Origin: Rugosimonospora acidiphila
GTDB taxonomy: Bacteria; Actinomycetota; Actinomycetes; Mycobacteriales; Micromonosporaceae
DNA: 64,000 nt
Direction: 5' to 3'
Assembly (NCBI RefSeq): GCF_039543385.1
Contig: NZ_BAABJQ010000004.1
Span: 372,001 to 436,000, forward strand
This document shows positions 22,923 through 30,827 of this stretch, piece after piece (positions within the stretch are counted from its first letter, which is position 1; the number at the start of each line of letters is the position of its first letter). The notes beneath the pieces were generated by a model. The model saw nothing but the letters and a program-made list of their open reading frames with translations. It was not told where the DNA came from and searched no databases. The position numbers were made by a program, and so were the translations under genes.

Positions 22923-24542
22923 TCAGGCGAGGTTGGACGAGCGCGGGTACGCGTCGGCCGGATCGGTGATGACATTGACCAGGTACGGCACCGAGGCCTC
23001 GAACGCACGGTTCAGCGCCGGCCCCAGCGCATCCGCCTCGGTGACGGTCTCACCCGCACCGCCCAGCGCGCGAACCACGTCGTCGTAACGCAGGCCGGGC
23101 TGAAGATCGGCGGCCACGTCATAACCGTACATGGATCGCATCGGGTGCTTTTCGAGCCCCCAGATCCCGTTGTTGCCCACCACGATCACCACCGGCATCC
23201 CGTGCCGTACCAGCGACTCGACGTCCATCAGCGAGAAGCCGGCGGCGCCGTCGCCCATGAGCACGCAGATCTGCCGGTCCGGGTAGGTGGCCCTGGCGCC
23301 GAGCGCGTACCCCATCCCGGTGCCCAGGCAGCCGTACGGTCCCGGGTCCAGCCAGCTGCCCGGCGTCGACGGCTCGAGGTACTTGCCGGCGTACGACACG
23401 AAGTCGCCGCCGTCCCCGATGGTCACCGCGTCCTGTGCCAGTACCTTGCGCAGTTCCCCGTAGACGCGCGCCGGCCGGATCGGGTCCGAATCGGCCGCCA
23501 TCGCCTCGGCGTCCTTCGCCCGCGCCTTCTCTTCGGCCTGCCGCAGGACATCGATCCAGTCCGCGTGATCCTCGCGGGCGCCGGTGTGGTCCGCCAGCGC
23601 GGTCAGGATCAGCCGCAGGTCCCCGGCCGGCGACACCGCCGGTGTCACGTGCGTGGCGCGCTGCGTCGGCGCGTCCACGATGTGCACCACCGTGGCGTCG
23701 CCGAAGTCGCCGAAGCCGAGCCGGAAGTCCAGCGGCGTGCCGATCACCGCCACGACGTCGGCGCCGGACAGCGCGGTGCGCCGGGACTTGGCGAAGGCCA
23801 GCGGGTGCCCGGCCGGCAGCGCGCCCCGACCCATCCCGTTGGTGAACACCGGTACCCGCAGCGCCTCCGCCGCCGCCCGCAGCGCCTCGATCGCGTCGCC
23901 CGCGTACACGTCGGAGCCGGCGACGATGACCGGGCGGGCCGCGCCGGCGATGAGCGCGGCGGCCCGCTGGACGTCCTGCGGGTCGGGCTCGATGACCGGA
24001 ATCTGGGGCGGCTCCAGCTCGCCCTCGCCCGCGCTGAAGATGGCCTCCAGCGGGAAGTCGAGGAACACCGGGCCCCGGTGCGCGGTCAACGCCGTGGTGA
24101 GCGCGCCGTGCAGCGTCCGGACGATCTCGTCGGTGTCGAAGACGGTCGTCGCCTGCTTGGTCACCGGCGCGACCAGCGGAAGGTGGTCCAGCTCCTGCAG
24201 GCTGCCCGAGCCCCAGCGGAAGGCGGGCGCCCTGCCGCCGAGCACCACCACCGGGGACGCGTTGAAGAAGGCGCTGGTCAGGCCGGAGATGCCGTTGGTG
24301 ACGCCCGGGCCGGCGGTCAGCACGGCCAGGCCGGGCGTGCGGCGCAGCTTGGCGACCGCCTCGGCGGCGAAGACCGCGGACTGCTCGTGGCGAACGTCGA
24401 GGATGCGCATCCCGACCTTGTGCGCGGCGTCGTACAGGGGAAAGACGTGCCCGCCGGAGAGGGTGAACATCTCGGTGACCCCGAACGCCCGCAGCGCCGC
24501 CAGGGCCAGCTCGCCACCGTGCCCGTCGATCTTCTCAGTCAT
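22923..24542 (-). CDS. Thiamine-diphosphate enzyme, acetolactate synthase-like
   Basis: 539 residues. Three ThDP-enzyme domains: the N-terminal pyrimidine domain with the activating Glu in VRHEQSAVFAAEA, a middle domain, and a C-terminal diphosphate domain with the GDG-to-NN motif (GDGAAGFSLMDVESL, then VVIVVGNNGIWG). Such proteins are usually annotated as acetolactate synthase, but no regulatory subunit or ilv genes are nearby, so the reaction (2-oxoacid decarboxylation or carboligation) is open. ATG 24542 was chosen over 24551 because TAGGAT (24550-24555) lies 7 nt before it and would swallow the upstream ATG. The exported paralogues follow 21 nt later. Confidence 0.88.
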   Translation of the reverse strand: MTEKIDGHGGELALAALRAFGVTEMFTLSGGHVFPLYDAAHKVGMRILDVRHEQSAVFAAEAVAKLRRTPGLAVLTAGPGVTNGISGLTSAFFNASPVVVLGGRAPAFRWGSGSLQELDHLPLVAPVTKQATTVFDTDEIVRTLHGALTTALTAHRGPVFLDFPLEAIFSAGEGELEPPQIPVIEPDPQDVQRAAALIAGAARPVIVAGSDVYAGDAIEALRAAAEALRVPVFTNGMGRGALPAGHPLAFAKSRRTALSGADVVAVIGTPLDFRLGFGDFGDATVVHIVDAPTQRATHVTPAVSPAGDLRLILTALADHTGAREDHADWIDVLRQAEEKARAKDAEAMAADSDPIRPARVYGELRKVLAQDAVTIGDGGDFVSYAGKYLEPSTPGSWLDPGPYGCLGTGMGYALGARATYPDRQICVLMGDGAAGFSLMDVESLVRHGMPVVIVVGNNGIWGLEKHPMRSMYGYDVAADLQPGLRYDDVVRALGGAGETVTEADALGPALNRAFEASVPYLVNVITDPADAYPRSSNLA

Positions 24543-24549
24543 GCCCGGC

Positions 24550-24555
24550 ATCCTA
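24550..24555 (-). promoter_or_regulatory. -10 box TAGGAT, probable leaderless promoter of the ThDP enzyme
   Basis: TAGGAT on the minus strand ends 7 nt before the ATG at 24542. It overlaps an alternative ATG, which decides the start. Confidence 0.5.
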
Positions 24556-24588
24556 CCGGCGAGTAACTACAGGTTCCACCGGATCGGA

Positions 24589-24625
24589 GACCGGGCCGGG
24601 CCCCAGAGGAGCGCCGGCCCGGGTC
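24589..24625 (-). terminator. Terminator after the enoyl-CoA hydratase gene
   Basis: An 11-bp GC stem with a single bulge (24589-24599 with 24614-24625) and a 14-nt loop lies 5 nt beyond the stop at 24630 and upstream of the ThDP-enzyme promoter. Confidence 0.6.
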
Positions 24626-24629
24626 GGCC

Positions 24630-25400
24630 TCACCGGCCGGTGAAGTCCGGCTTCCGCTTCTCCACGAATGCCGCCATGCCCTCGCGCCGGTCGTCCGTCG
24701 CGAACAGCGCCGCGAACTGCTGGGTCTCCCAGGCCAGGCCGGAGGCCAGGTCCATGGACAGGCCGCCGTCCACGGCCAGCTTGGCGGCCCGCAGCGCCTG
24801 GGCCGGCCCGCCGACGTACCGGCGCACCAACTCCACCGCCGCCGGGAAGACCTCCTGCGCCGTCGGCACCACCCGGTCGACCAGTCCCATCGCCAGCGCC
24901 TCCTGCGCGTCGACCAGCCGGCCCGACATCACCAGGTCCTTCGCCTTGGCCGGGCCGACCAGCCGGGCCAGCCGCTGGGTGCCGCCCGCACCCGGGATGA
25001 TGCCCAGATTGATCTCCGGCTGGCCGAGCTTCGCGTCCGCCGCGGCGATCCGCCAGTCACAGGCCAGCGCCAGCTCGCAGCCGCCACCGAGGGCGTAGCC
25101 GGTGATCGCGGCCACCACCGGCTTGGGGATGCGGGCGACCATGTCGAAGGCCGCGGACAGCGCCGGCGCCCGGCCCACCATGTCCACATAGGACATCGTG
25201 GCCATCTCCTTGATGTCGGCGCCCGCGGCGAACACCTTCTCGCCGCCGTACACGATGACGGCGGCGACCGCGTCGTCCGCGGCGGCCTGCTGGGCGGCGG
25301 CCCGCAACTCCTCCTGGACCTCGGTGTTCAGCGCGTTCATCGGCGGCCGATCCAACCGGATGGTGCCGATCCCGTCCTCGATCGTGAGCTGGACGACCAC
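24630..25400 (-). CDS. Enoyl-CoA hydratase/isomerase (crotonase) family protein
   Basis: 256 residues from the GTG at 25400, which has GAGGAGG 5 nt before it; the frame upstream is open but unrelated. Crotonases hydrate trans-2-enoyl-CoA to 3-hydroxyacyl-CoA. The oxyanion-hole segments are visible (AAGADIKEM and GYALGGGCELALACD), as is the first catalytic Glu in GQPEINLGIIPGAGGTQ. The second Glu position reads Asp (AKAKDLVMSG) in my hand alignment, as in several family members. With the window's thiolase, 3-hydroxyacyl-CoA dehydrogenase and crotonyl-CoA carboxylase/reductase it could serve acetyl-CoA to crotonyl-CoA conversion. Confidence 0.93.
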   Translation of the reverse strand: MVVQLTIEDGIGTIRLDRPPMNALNTEVQEELRAAAQQAAADDAVAAVIVYGGEKVFAAGADIKEMATMSYVDMVGRAPALSAAFDMVARIPKPVVAAITGYALGGGCELALACDWRIAAADAKLGQPEINLGIIPGAGGTQRLARLVGPAKAKDLVMSGRLVDAQEALAMGLVDRVVPTAQEVFPAAVELVRRYVGGPAQALRAAKLAVDGGLSMDLASGLAWETQQFAALFATDDRREGMAAFVEKRKPDFTGR

Positions 25401-25438
25401 GCTGACCTCCTCGTCGAATGCCTGCCCGGAGCCTACGC

Positions 25439-25813
25439 TCACGGCAGGTCGCGGATCTCCCGGCCGAGCGGCAGCAGCGAGACCGGGATCAGCTTGAGGT
25501 TCGCCAGCCCGAGCGGGATGCCGATGATCGAGACGAACTGCGCGATGGCGGTCACCAGATGCCCCAGGGCGAGCCACCAGCCGGCGACGATCAGCCAGAT
25601 CACGTTGCCGATCGCGGACCCCACGCCCGCGGTCGGCCGCTTGACCACCTCGCGTCCGAACGGCCACAGGGCGTAGTTGGCCATCCGGAACGACGCGATG
25701 CCGAGCGGGAAGGTGACGATCAGCACGCAGCAGATCAGCCCCGCGACCGCGTAGCCGAGTGCCAGCACCAGCCCGCCGAAGACCAACCAGAACACATTCA
25801 GGATGAAGCGCAT
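25439..25813 (-). CDS. YccF-family inner membrane protein
   Basis: 124 residues with four short hydrophobic stretches. It consists of two related halves, each with the YccF pattern: NVFWLVFGGLVLALGY, then TFPLGIASFRMANYALWPFG; and NVIWLIVAGWWLALGH, then GIPLGLANLKLIPVSLLPLG. The function of the family is unknown. It begins 5 nt after the stop of the ribokinase gene and is likely in the same transcript. Confidence 0.88.
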   Translation of the reverse strand: MRFILNVFWLVFGGLVLALGYAVAGLICCVLIVTFPLGIASFRMANYALWPFGREVVKRPTAGVGSAIGNVIWLIVAGWWLALGHLVTAIAQFVSIIGIPLGLANLKLIPVSLLPLGREIRDLP

Positions 25814-25824
25814 GTCCTCAAGGG

Positions 25825-26778
25825 TTACTCATCCGCGCCAGTGCAGTACGTCGCGGCGTACAGCTCGTCGATGACCTGGCGGCCGGCCAGGCCGACCGAG
25901 GCGCCGAGCCGCCGCACCGAGGCGGCCCCGGCCGCGCTGGCCCAACGCACCGATTCGACCACGTCACGCCCCTCGCCCCAGGCCACCGCCAGCGCGCCGG
26001 TGAACGCGTCACCCGCTCCGGTGGTGTCCACCGCCTCCACGACCGGGGCCGGCACATGCTCGAGTCGGCCATCCCGGTCGCCGTACCAGGCGCCGTCCGC
26101 CCCCCGGGTCAGCACCGCCCTCGGTACCGACTCCAGCAGCGCGTCCACCAGCACCGCGCCGTCGGGGGCGTCACCGGTGTCCACGTCGACCATCGGCAGG
26201 TTGGTCAGCCCGGCCGCCTCGAGGTGGTTGACCACCAGGAGATCCACCGCCGCGAGCAGCTCGTCGGGCAGTGCGCGGACCGGCGTCGCGTTGAGCACCA
26301 CCAGGGTGCCCGCGGCCCGGGCCGCCACCGCGGCCGCGGTGACCGTCTCCACCGGCACCTCGAGCTGGCACAGCAGCACGTCGGCGCCGGCGATCGCGGC
26401 GAGTTCGCCGGCCGTGAGGTCGGCCAGTGTCGCGTTGGCGCCGGGCGCCACGACTATTGAGTTCTCGCCGAAGTCGTCGACCACGATCAGCGCCACCCCC
26501 GAGGCGCCGTAGCGGATCCGCAGCAGCGAGGTGTCCACCCCGGCCCCCGACAGCCGGGCGCGCAGCGTCACCCCGAACGCGTCCGACCCGATGGCGCCGA
26601 TCACCGTGGTGGCGCCGCCGGCCCGGGCCGCCGCGACGGCCTGATTGGCGCCCTTACCGCCGGCCACCTGGGTGAAGTCGTGGCCCAGCACGGTCTCTCC
26701 CGCTCGGGGCAGCACCGGAGCGGTAACGACGAGGTCGATGTTCACGCTGCCGACGACGACTACCCGGGGCGAGGTCAT
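25825..26778 (-). CDS. rbsK: Ribokinase (PfkB family)
   Basis: 317 residues. PfkB kinases phosphorylate sugars; ribokinase makes ribose 5-phosphate. The sequence shows VVGSVNIDLVV at the N-terminus, the substrate loop GGKGANQAVAAARAGG, and the catalytic DTTGAGDAFTGALAVAW with the base Asp. The motif set fits ribokinase better than fructokinase, but other nucleoside/sugar kinases are possible. TACGCT (26785-26790) lies 6 nt before the ATG, pointing to a leaderless message. Confidence 0.88.
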   Translation of the reverse strand: MTSPRVVVVGSVNIDLVVTAPVLPRAGETVLGHDFTQVAGGKGANQAVAAARAGGATTVIGAIGSDAFGVTLRARLSGAGVDTSLLRIRYGASGVALIVVDDFGENSIVVAPGANATLADLTAGELAAIAGADVLLCQLEVPVETVTAAAVAARAAGTLVVLNATPVRALPDELLAAVDLLVVNHLEAAGLTNLPMVDVDTGDAPDGAVLVDALLESVPRAVLTRGADGAWYGDRDGRLEHVPAPVVEAVDTTGAGDAFTGALAVAWGEGRDVVESVRWASAAGAASVRRLGASVGLAGRQVIDELYAATYCTGADE

Positions 26779-26784
26779 GGCGGG

Positions 26785-26790
26785 AGCGTA
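26785..26790 (-). promoter_or_regulatory. -10 box TACGCT, probable leaderless promoter of rbsK
   Basis: On the minus strand TACGCT ends 6 nt before the rbsK ATG, within the short gap after the ABC ATPase gene; no Shine-Dalgarno sequence is seen. Confidence 0.5.
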
Positions 26791-26798
26791 CGCGTCCG

Positions 26799-27593
26799 TC
26801 AGCTCGCCCGGGCGGAGAACCGGTCGTCGACGCGGTCCAGCCGCAGCGCCACGTCAAAGGTCTTCGACAGGTTGTCGCTGGTCATCACCGACTGGATCGG
26901 GCCGGCCGCCACCACGCCGCCCTCGCGCAGCAGCAGGGCGTGGGTGAAGCCCGGCGGGATCTCCTCGACGTGGTGGGTGACCAGCACCATCGCCGGGGCG
27001 TCGGGGTCTGCGGCGAACTCCGCCAGCCGCCGCACCAGGTCCTCCCGGCCGCCGAGGTCCAGGCCGGCCGCGGGCTCGTCGAGCAGCAGCAGCTCGGGGT
27101 CGGTCATCAGCGCACGCGCGATCTGCACGCGCTTGCGCTCACCCTCGGACAGCGTGCCGTATTCGCGCTGTGCCAGGTCGCCGGCGCCAAACTGGCGCAG
27201 CAGTGCCGTGGCGCGTCCGGTGTCCATCGAGTCGTACGACTCGCGGAACCGGCCGACCACCGACCACGCGGCGGTCACCACGACGTCGAGCACGGTCTCG
27301 TCGCCGGGGATCCGGTCGTGTACGGCGACCGACGCCAGCCCGATCCGGGCACGCAGCTCGAACACGTCCACCCGGCCGAGCCGCTCACCGAGCACCTGTG
27401 CCACGCCGCGGGTCGGGTGCAGCCGGCCGGCGACCAGGCTGAGCAGCGTGGTCTTGCCCGCACCGTTGGGCCCGAGCACGACCCACCGCTCGTCCGCCTC
27501 GACCCGCCAGTCGATGTCGCGGATCAGGTCCTTGCCGCTGCGCGTGACGGTCGCCTTGTCGAGGGAGATGACCAGATCAGGATCGTTGGACAC
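26799..27593 (-). CDS. ABC transporter ATP-binding protein, no permease nearby
   Basis: 264 residues from the GTG at 27593. Walker A GPNGAGKTT, signature LSEGERKRVQIARA, Walker B LLLLDEPAAGLDL with the catalytic Glu, and the switch His in LVTHHVEEIP are all present. The LSEGE form of the signature and the HHVEEIP segment match a stand-alone actinobacterial ATPase group resembling ModF/YlmA-type proteins. No membrane subunit lies next to it, so the partner is unknown; a soluble role is also possible. Confidence 0.88.
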   Translation of the reverse strand: MSNDPDLVISLDKATVTRSGKDLIRDIDWRVEADERWVVLGPNGAGKTTLLSLVAGRLHPTRGVAQVLGERLGRVDVFELRARIGLASVAVHDRIPGDETVLDVVVTAAWSVVGRFRESYDSMDTGRATALLRQFGAGDLAQREYGTLSEGERKRVQIARALMTDPELLLLDEPAAGLDLGGREDLVRRLAEFAADPDAPAMVLVTHHVEEIPPGFTHALLLREGGVVAAGPIQSVMTSDNLSKTFDVALRLDRVDDRFSARAS

Positions 27594-27651
27594 GTGGCTA
27601 TCCAATCACGGAACCGGAGGGTGACGACCGGCACCGTGGCCGCCACCACGC

Positions 27652-28830
27652 TCACTCGTCGACCGTCGACCCGAACACCTCGTCGCGCGCCGCCTCCAGC
27701 GCGGTCAGCACGGCACCGAGCAGCACCGGCTCCTCCGGGCCCTCCGACACCACCACCCGGGGCGACACCGGCGCTATCGCGGCGACCTCGTGCTGTACCC
27801 GCTGGGCCAGCGCCACTCCGCCGGCCTGGCTGACCTCACCGGCCAGCACGACGACGGCGGGATCGAGCACCACGCAGGCCGCCGCCAGCCCGAGCGACAG
27901 GCGCCGGGCCAGTTCGTCGAGGACGGGGCCGCCGGTGGTGCCGGCATCCACCGCGGCGCGCACGGCGTCCCACGCGGTCCCGGCGCGGAACCCGTGCTCC
28001 CGGGCCACGGCGCGCACCGCGTCGGCCTGCGCCAACTCCCGGAAGCCGCCCTTGGACCGGCGGGTCACGTCGCGCGGCACCGGGGCGCCGACCACCGGCG
28101 CGTACCCGATCTCGCCGGCCGCGCCGCTGACTCCCCGGTGCAGCCGGCCGCCCAGCGTCACCGCCATGCCGACGCCGCGGCCCAGCCAGAGCAGCACGAA
28201 GTCGTCGACGCCCCGGGCCGAGCCCGCGTACGCCTCGGCCACGGCCGCCAGGTTCACGTCGTTCTCGAAGACGACCGGCCGCTTGAGGTCCTCGCGCAGC
28301 GCGCCGAGCAGGCCCCGTTGCCAGCGCGGCAGGTCGAAAGCGAAGGCGACCTCCCCGGTCGACGGGTCGACGAGGCCGGGCGTGCCCAGCACCACCCGGC
28401 GGACCTTGCTGATCGGCGCCTTGGCGCTGCGCGCGGCCTCGATGACGGCGTTGTGCACCACGCCCACCGGGTCGTCGGTGTCGTGGGTCGACTGCTGGAC
28501 CCGGCCGACCACGGTGCCGGTGATGTCCGCGCAGGCGGCCACCGCGTGCTCCGGACCGATCTCCACGCCGACCACGAACGCGCTGGTCGGGACGACCGAG
28601 TAGAGGGCGGCGTTGGGCCCCCGGCCGCCGGCCTGCTCGCCGACCCGGCCGACCAGGCCCCGCTCCTCCAGCCGCTCCACGAGCTGGGAGGCGGTGACCT
28701 TCGACAGGCCGGTCAGCTCGCCGAGCTGCGCCCGGGTCAGCGGGCCCCGCTCGAGCAGCAGTTCAAGGGCTGCGCGGTCGTTGATCGCCCGTAGCAGTCG
28801 GGGCGTGCCCGGGAGGCGGGTTGAGCTCAT
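27652..28830 (-). CDS. ROK-family transcriptional repressor
   Basis: 392 residues. An N-terminal winged helix-turn-helix (about 15-65, LTGLSKVTASQLVERLEERG) precedes a ROK sugar-kinase-like domain (VVGVEIGP, FENDVNLAAVAEA, GAAGEIGYAPV). The zinc-binding CxCGxxGC block of many ROK proteins is absent, so it is probably a sensor without kinase activity. It is divergent from a GH3 N-acetylhexosaminidase gene with a perfect palindrome between them (28851-28867), so the natural inference is control of that gene and of itself by an amino-sugar or oligosaccharide effector. Confidence 0.92.
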   Translation of the reverse strand: MSSTRLPGTPRLLRAINDRAALELLLERGPLTRAQLGELTGLSKVTASQLVERLEERGLVGRVGEQAGGRGPNAALYSVVPTSAFVVGVEIGPEHAVAACADITGTVVGRVQQSTHDTDDPVGVVHNAVIEAARSAKAPISKVRRVVLGTPGLVDPSTGEVAFAFDLPRWQRGLLGALREDLKRPVVFENDVNLAAVAEAYAGSARGVDDFVLLWLGRGVGMAVTLGGRLHRGVSGAAGEIGYAPVVGAPVPRDVTRRSKGGFRELAQADAVRAVAREHGFRAGTAWDAVRAAVDAGTTGGPVLDELARRLSLGLAAACVVLDPAVVVLAGEVSQAGGVALAQRVQHEVAAIAPVSPRVVVSEGPEEPVLLGAVLTALEAARDEVFGSTVDE

Positions 28831-28850
28831 TGGGACGGTACCTTTATCAT

Positions 28851-28867
28851 TTAGGAAACTTTCCTAA
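28851..28867. promoter_or_regulatory. Palindromic operator for the ROK repressor
   Basis: TTAGGAAACTTTCCTAA is a perfect 8+1+8 palindrome, strikingly AT-rich for this genome. It lies 20 nt upstream of the ROK gene start and 129 nt upstream of the GH3 start, between the divergent genes. Its AGGAAA-x-TTTCCT core resembles operators reported for actinobacterial ROK repressors of chitosan and cellulose genes. Confidence 0.75.
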
Positions 28868-28892
28868 TTTCATGGACCACTGGGAATGTAGG

Positions 28893-28898
28893 TAGCGT
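28893..28898 (+). promoter_or_regulatory. Candidate -10 box TAGCGT of the GH3 gene
   Basis: TAGCGT lies 25 nt downstream of the ROK operator, so a repressor on the operator would cover the -35 region. The leader to the GTG at 28997 would be about 90 nt and would begin near an out-of-frame ATG at 28905. Confidence 0.4.
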
Positions 28899-28996
28899 AC
28901 GGTCATGCCGGTGCCGGCGACGTCCCGCGACCCGCTGCCAGATTCCTGGATCACACGTGGCCGACCGCGGGTCGGAGCGGCCGGAGGGGAATCAAC

Positions 28997-30508
28997 GTGG
29001 CGATCGATCCGGGGTTGCGGCGACTCATCCTGCCCACCCTGCTGCCGGCCTTTCCCGGGCTGAGCGCGCCGCGGTGGGCGCTCGACCTGGTGGCCGAGGG
29101 CCTGGGCGGGTACGTGATCTTCTACTACAACATCGCCGACCCCGAGCAGGTCGGCGCGCTCACCGCGAGCCTGCGCGAGGCCCGCGCCGACGTGCTGCTC
29201 TCGCTGGACGAGGAGGGCGGGGACGTCACCCGGCTGGCCCACCTCGCGGGCAGCCCGTACCCGGGCAACGCGGCGCTCGGCGCGGTCGACGACCCCGGGT
29301 TGACCGAGCGGATCTACCGCGCCATCGGGCTTGACCTGCGGGCCAGCGGGTTCAACCTGAACCTCGCGCCGACCGTGGACGTGAACACCTCCGACCACAA
29401 CCCGACCGTCGGTACCCGATCCTTCGGCACCGACCCGACCAGGGTGAGCGCGCAGGCCGCCGCGGCCGTCACCGGCCTGCAGTCCGCCGGCGTTGCCGCG
29501 TGCGCCAAGCACTTCCCCGGGCACGGCGCCACCAGCACGGACTCGCACCTGGCGCTGCCCACCGTGGACGCGCCGCTGCCGCTGCTGCGCGAGCGGGACC
29601 TGGCCCCTTTCGCCGCCGCGATCGAGGCCGGCACCCAGTCGATCATGACCGCGCACATCCGGGTACCGGAGCTGACCGGCGATCTGCCGGCGACGTTCAG
29701 CCGGGCGGCAATGGTCGATCTGCTGCGCGGCGAGCTCGGCTTCACCGGCGTGGTGATCAGCGACGCGCTGGACATGCGCGGGGTGGCCGAAATCGCCGGG
29801 AGTACCGCCAAGGGGGCTCCGCGGGCGCTGCTCGCCGGCGTCGACCTGCTGTGCCTGGCGGGGCAGTGCGATCGGGACCTGATCGAGGAGACCATCGCCG
29901 AGATCGCGGCGGCGGTGCGGGCGGGCTGGCTGCCGACCTCGCGGATCGAACAGGCCGCGCAGCGGGTCGCCGAGTTGTCGCGATGGACCGCGAAGACCGG
30001 CCCGGACGCCGGCGCGGACGCCGCCGGGGACGGTACCGGAGCGGGGATCGGTTACCCGGCCGCCCGCCGCGCGGTCCGGGTCGAGGGGTCGCTGACCGGG
30101 CTCGGGTCGCCGCTGGTCGTGCAGATCGCCGACGCGGAGCTGAACATCGCCGCCGGACGGGTGCCGTGGGGCCTCGGCCCGCACATCAACGGCACCGAGC
30201 AGGTCCAGCTGGCCCCGCCCGGCGAGTCCCCGGAGCGGGTACGCGCCCTGGCCGGGACCCGGCCGATCGTCGTGGTGGGCCGCAACCTGCACCGGCTGCC
30301 GGGCGCGGCGGACCTGATCGAGGCGCTGGCCCCGACGAATCCGGTGGTGGCGGTCGAGATGGGCTGGCCGACGGCGTGGCGCCCGGCCGGCGTGCGGGCC
30401 TTCGTCACCACGTTCGGGGCGAGCCGGGCGAACGGCTGGGCGGCGGCCTCCGCCCTGGGGCTGACCGGCGCGTCGGCGGCGCGGGTCGGGGTGGACGCGA
30501 TCCGGTAG
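28997..30508 (+). CDS. Glycoside hydrolase family 3 protein, NagZ-like beta-N-acetylhexosaminidase
   Basis: 503 residues. The GH3 TIM barrel covers about 1-330 and an alpha/beta C-terminal domain about 360-503. The motif KHFPGHGATSTDSHLALP (171-188) contains the Asp182-Ser-His184 pair typical of the NagZ branch, which uses His as acid/base; the nucleophile is Asp256 in VVISDALDM. There is no signal peptide, so it should act in the cytoplasm on GlcNAc-containing muropeptide or chito-oligosaccharide fragments, consistent with NagZ cell-wall recycling. GGAGGGGA stands 8 nt before the GTG start. Probably controlled by the divergent ROK repressor. Its 3' end overlaps a doubtful small ORF on the other strand. 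Confidence 0.92.
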   Translation: MAIDPGLRRLILPTLLPAFPGLSAPRWALDLVAEGLGGYVIFYYNIADPEQVGALTASLREARADVLLSLDEEGGDVTRLAHLAGSPYPGNAALGAVDDPGLTERIYRAIGLDLRASGFNLNLAPTVDVNTSDHNPTVGTRSFGTDPTRVSAQAAAAVTGLQSAGVAACAKHFPGHGATSTDSHLALPTVDAPLPLLRERDLAPFAAAIEAGTQSIMTAHIRVPELTGDLPATFSRAAMVDLLRGELGFTGVVISDALDMRGVAEIAGSTAKGAPRALLAGVDLLCLAGQCDRDLIEETIAEIAAAVRAGWLPTSRIEQAAQRVAELSRWTAKTGPDAGADAAGDGTGAGIGYPAARRAVRVEGSLTGLGSPLVVQIADAELNIAAGRVPWGLGPHINGTEQVQLAPPGESPERVRALAGTRPIVVVGRNLHRLPGAADLIEALAPTNPVVAVEMGWPTAWRPAGVRAFVTTFGASRANGWAAASALGLTGASAARVGVDAIR

Positions 30509-30707
30509 GTCGGCCGCAGGCCCGAACCAGGCGGATGGCGTCCTCGCGGCGTGCGGCGTCCTTGAACAGCAGGACGGCCAGGCCGCCCGCGATCCACGGC
30601 CAGGCGTGCACGACGCTGCGCACCAGCCGGCACAGGCCCTGCACCAGCAGGTACAGCAGGAACATCGGGACCCAGGGCGGGTCGAGGTGAGCGAACCACG
30701 GTGACAT
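30405..30707 (-). CDS. Small hydrophobic hypothetical protein (doubtful)
   Basis: 100 codons starting from an ATG with AGGGGG 8 nt upstream. Residues 10-48 are hydrophobic (WVPMFLLYLLVQGLCRLV, then WPWIAGGLAVLLF), suggesting two spans; the rest is Arg/Pro-rich and lies antisense to the last 104 nt of the GH3 gene, where it may not be real. It is the only candidate gene in the 319-nt gap between the GH3 gene and the glutamate dehydrogenase. It may be a true small membrane protein with a different end, or chance. Confidence 0.35.
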   Translation of the reverse strand: MSPWFAHLDPPWVPMFLLYLLVQGLCRLVRSVVHAWPWIAGGLAVLLFKDAARREDAIRLVRACGRPTGSRPPRPAPPTRRSAPGRRPPPSRSPGSPRTW

Positions 30708-30786
30708 CCGACGCGCCCCCTGGCATCGATGGATCCCGAACGCACTCCTTGTAGCGACGGACCCGGCGCGCCCCGCACCGCCTGGC

Positions 30787-30820
30787 GTGCGCCGGCCGGC
30801 TCGTGGGCCGGCCGGCGCAC
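30787..30820 (-). terminator. Strong terminator after the glutamate dehydrogenase gene
   Basis: A perfect 14-bp stem (30787-30800 with 30807-30820) with a 6-nt loop starts 7 nt beyond the stop codon. Confidence 0.85.
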
Positions 30821-30827
30821 GTCATGG

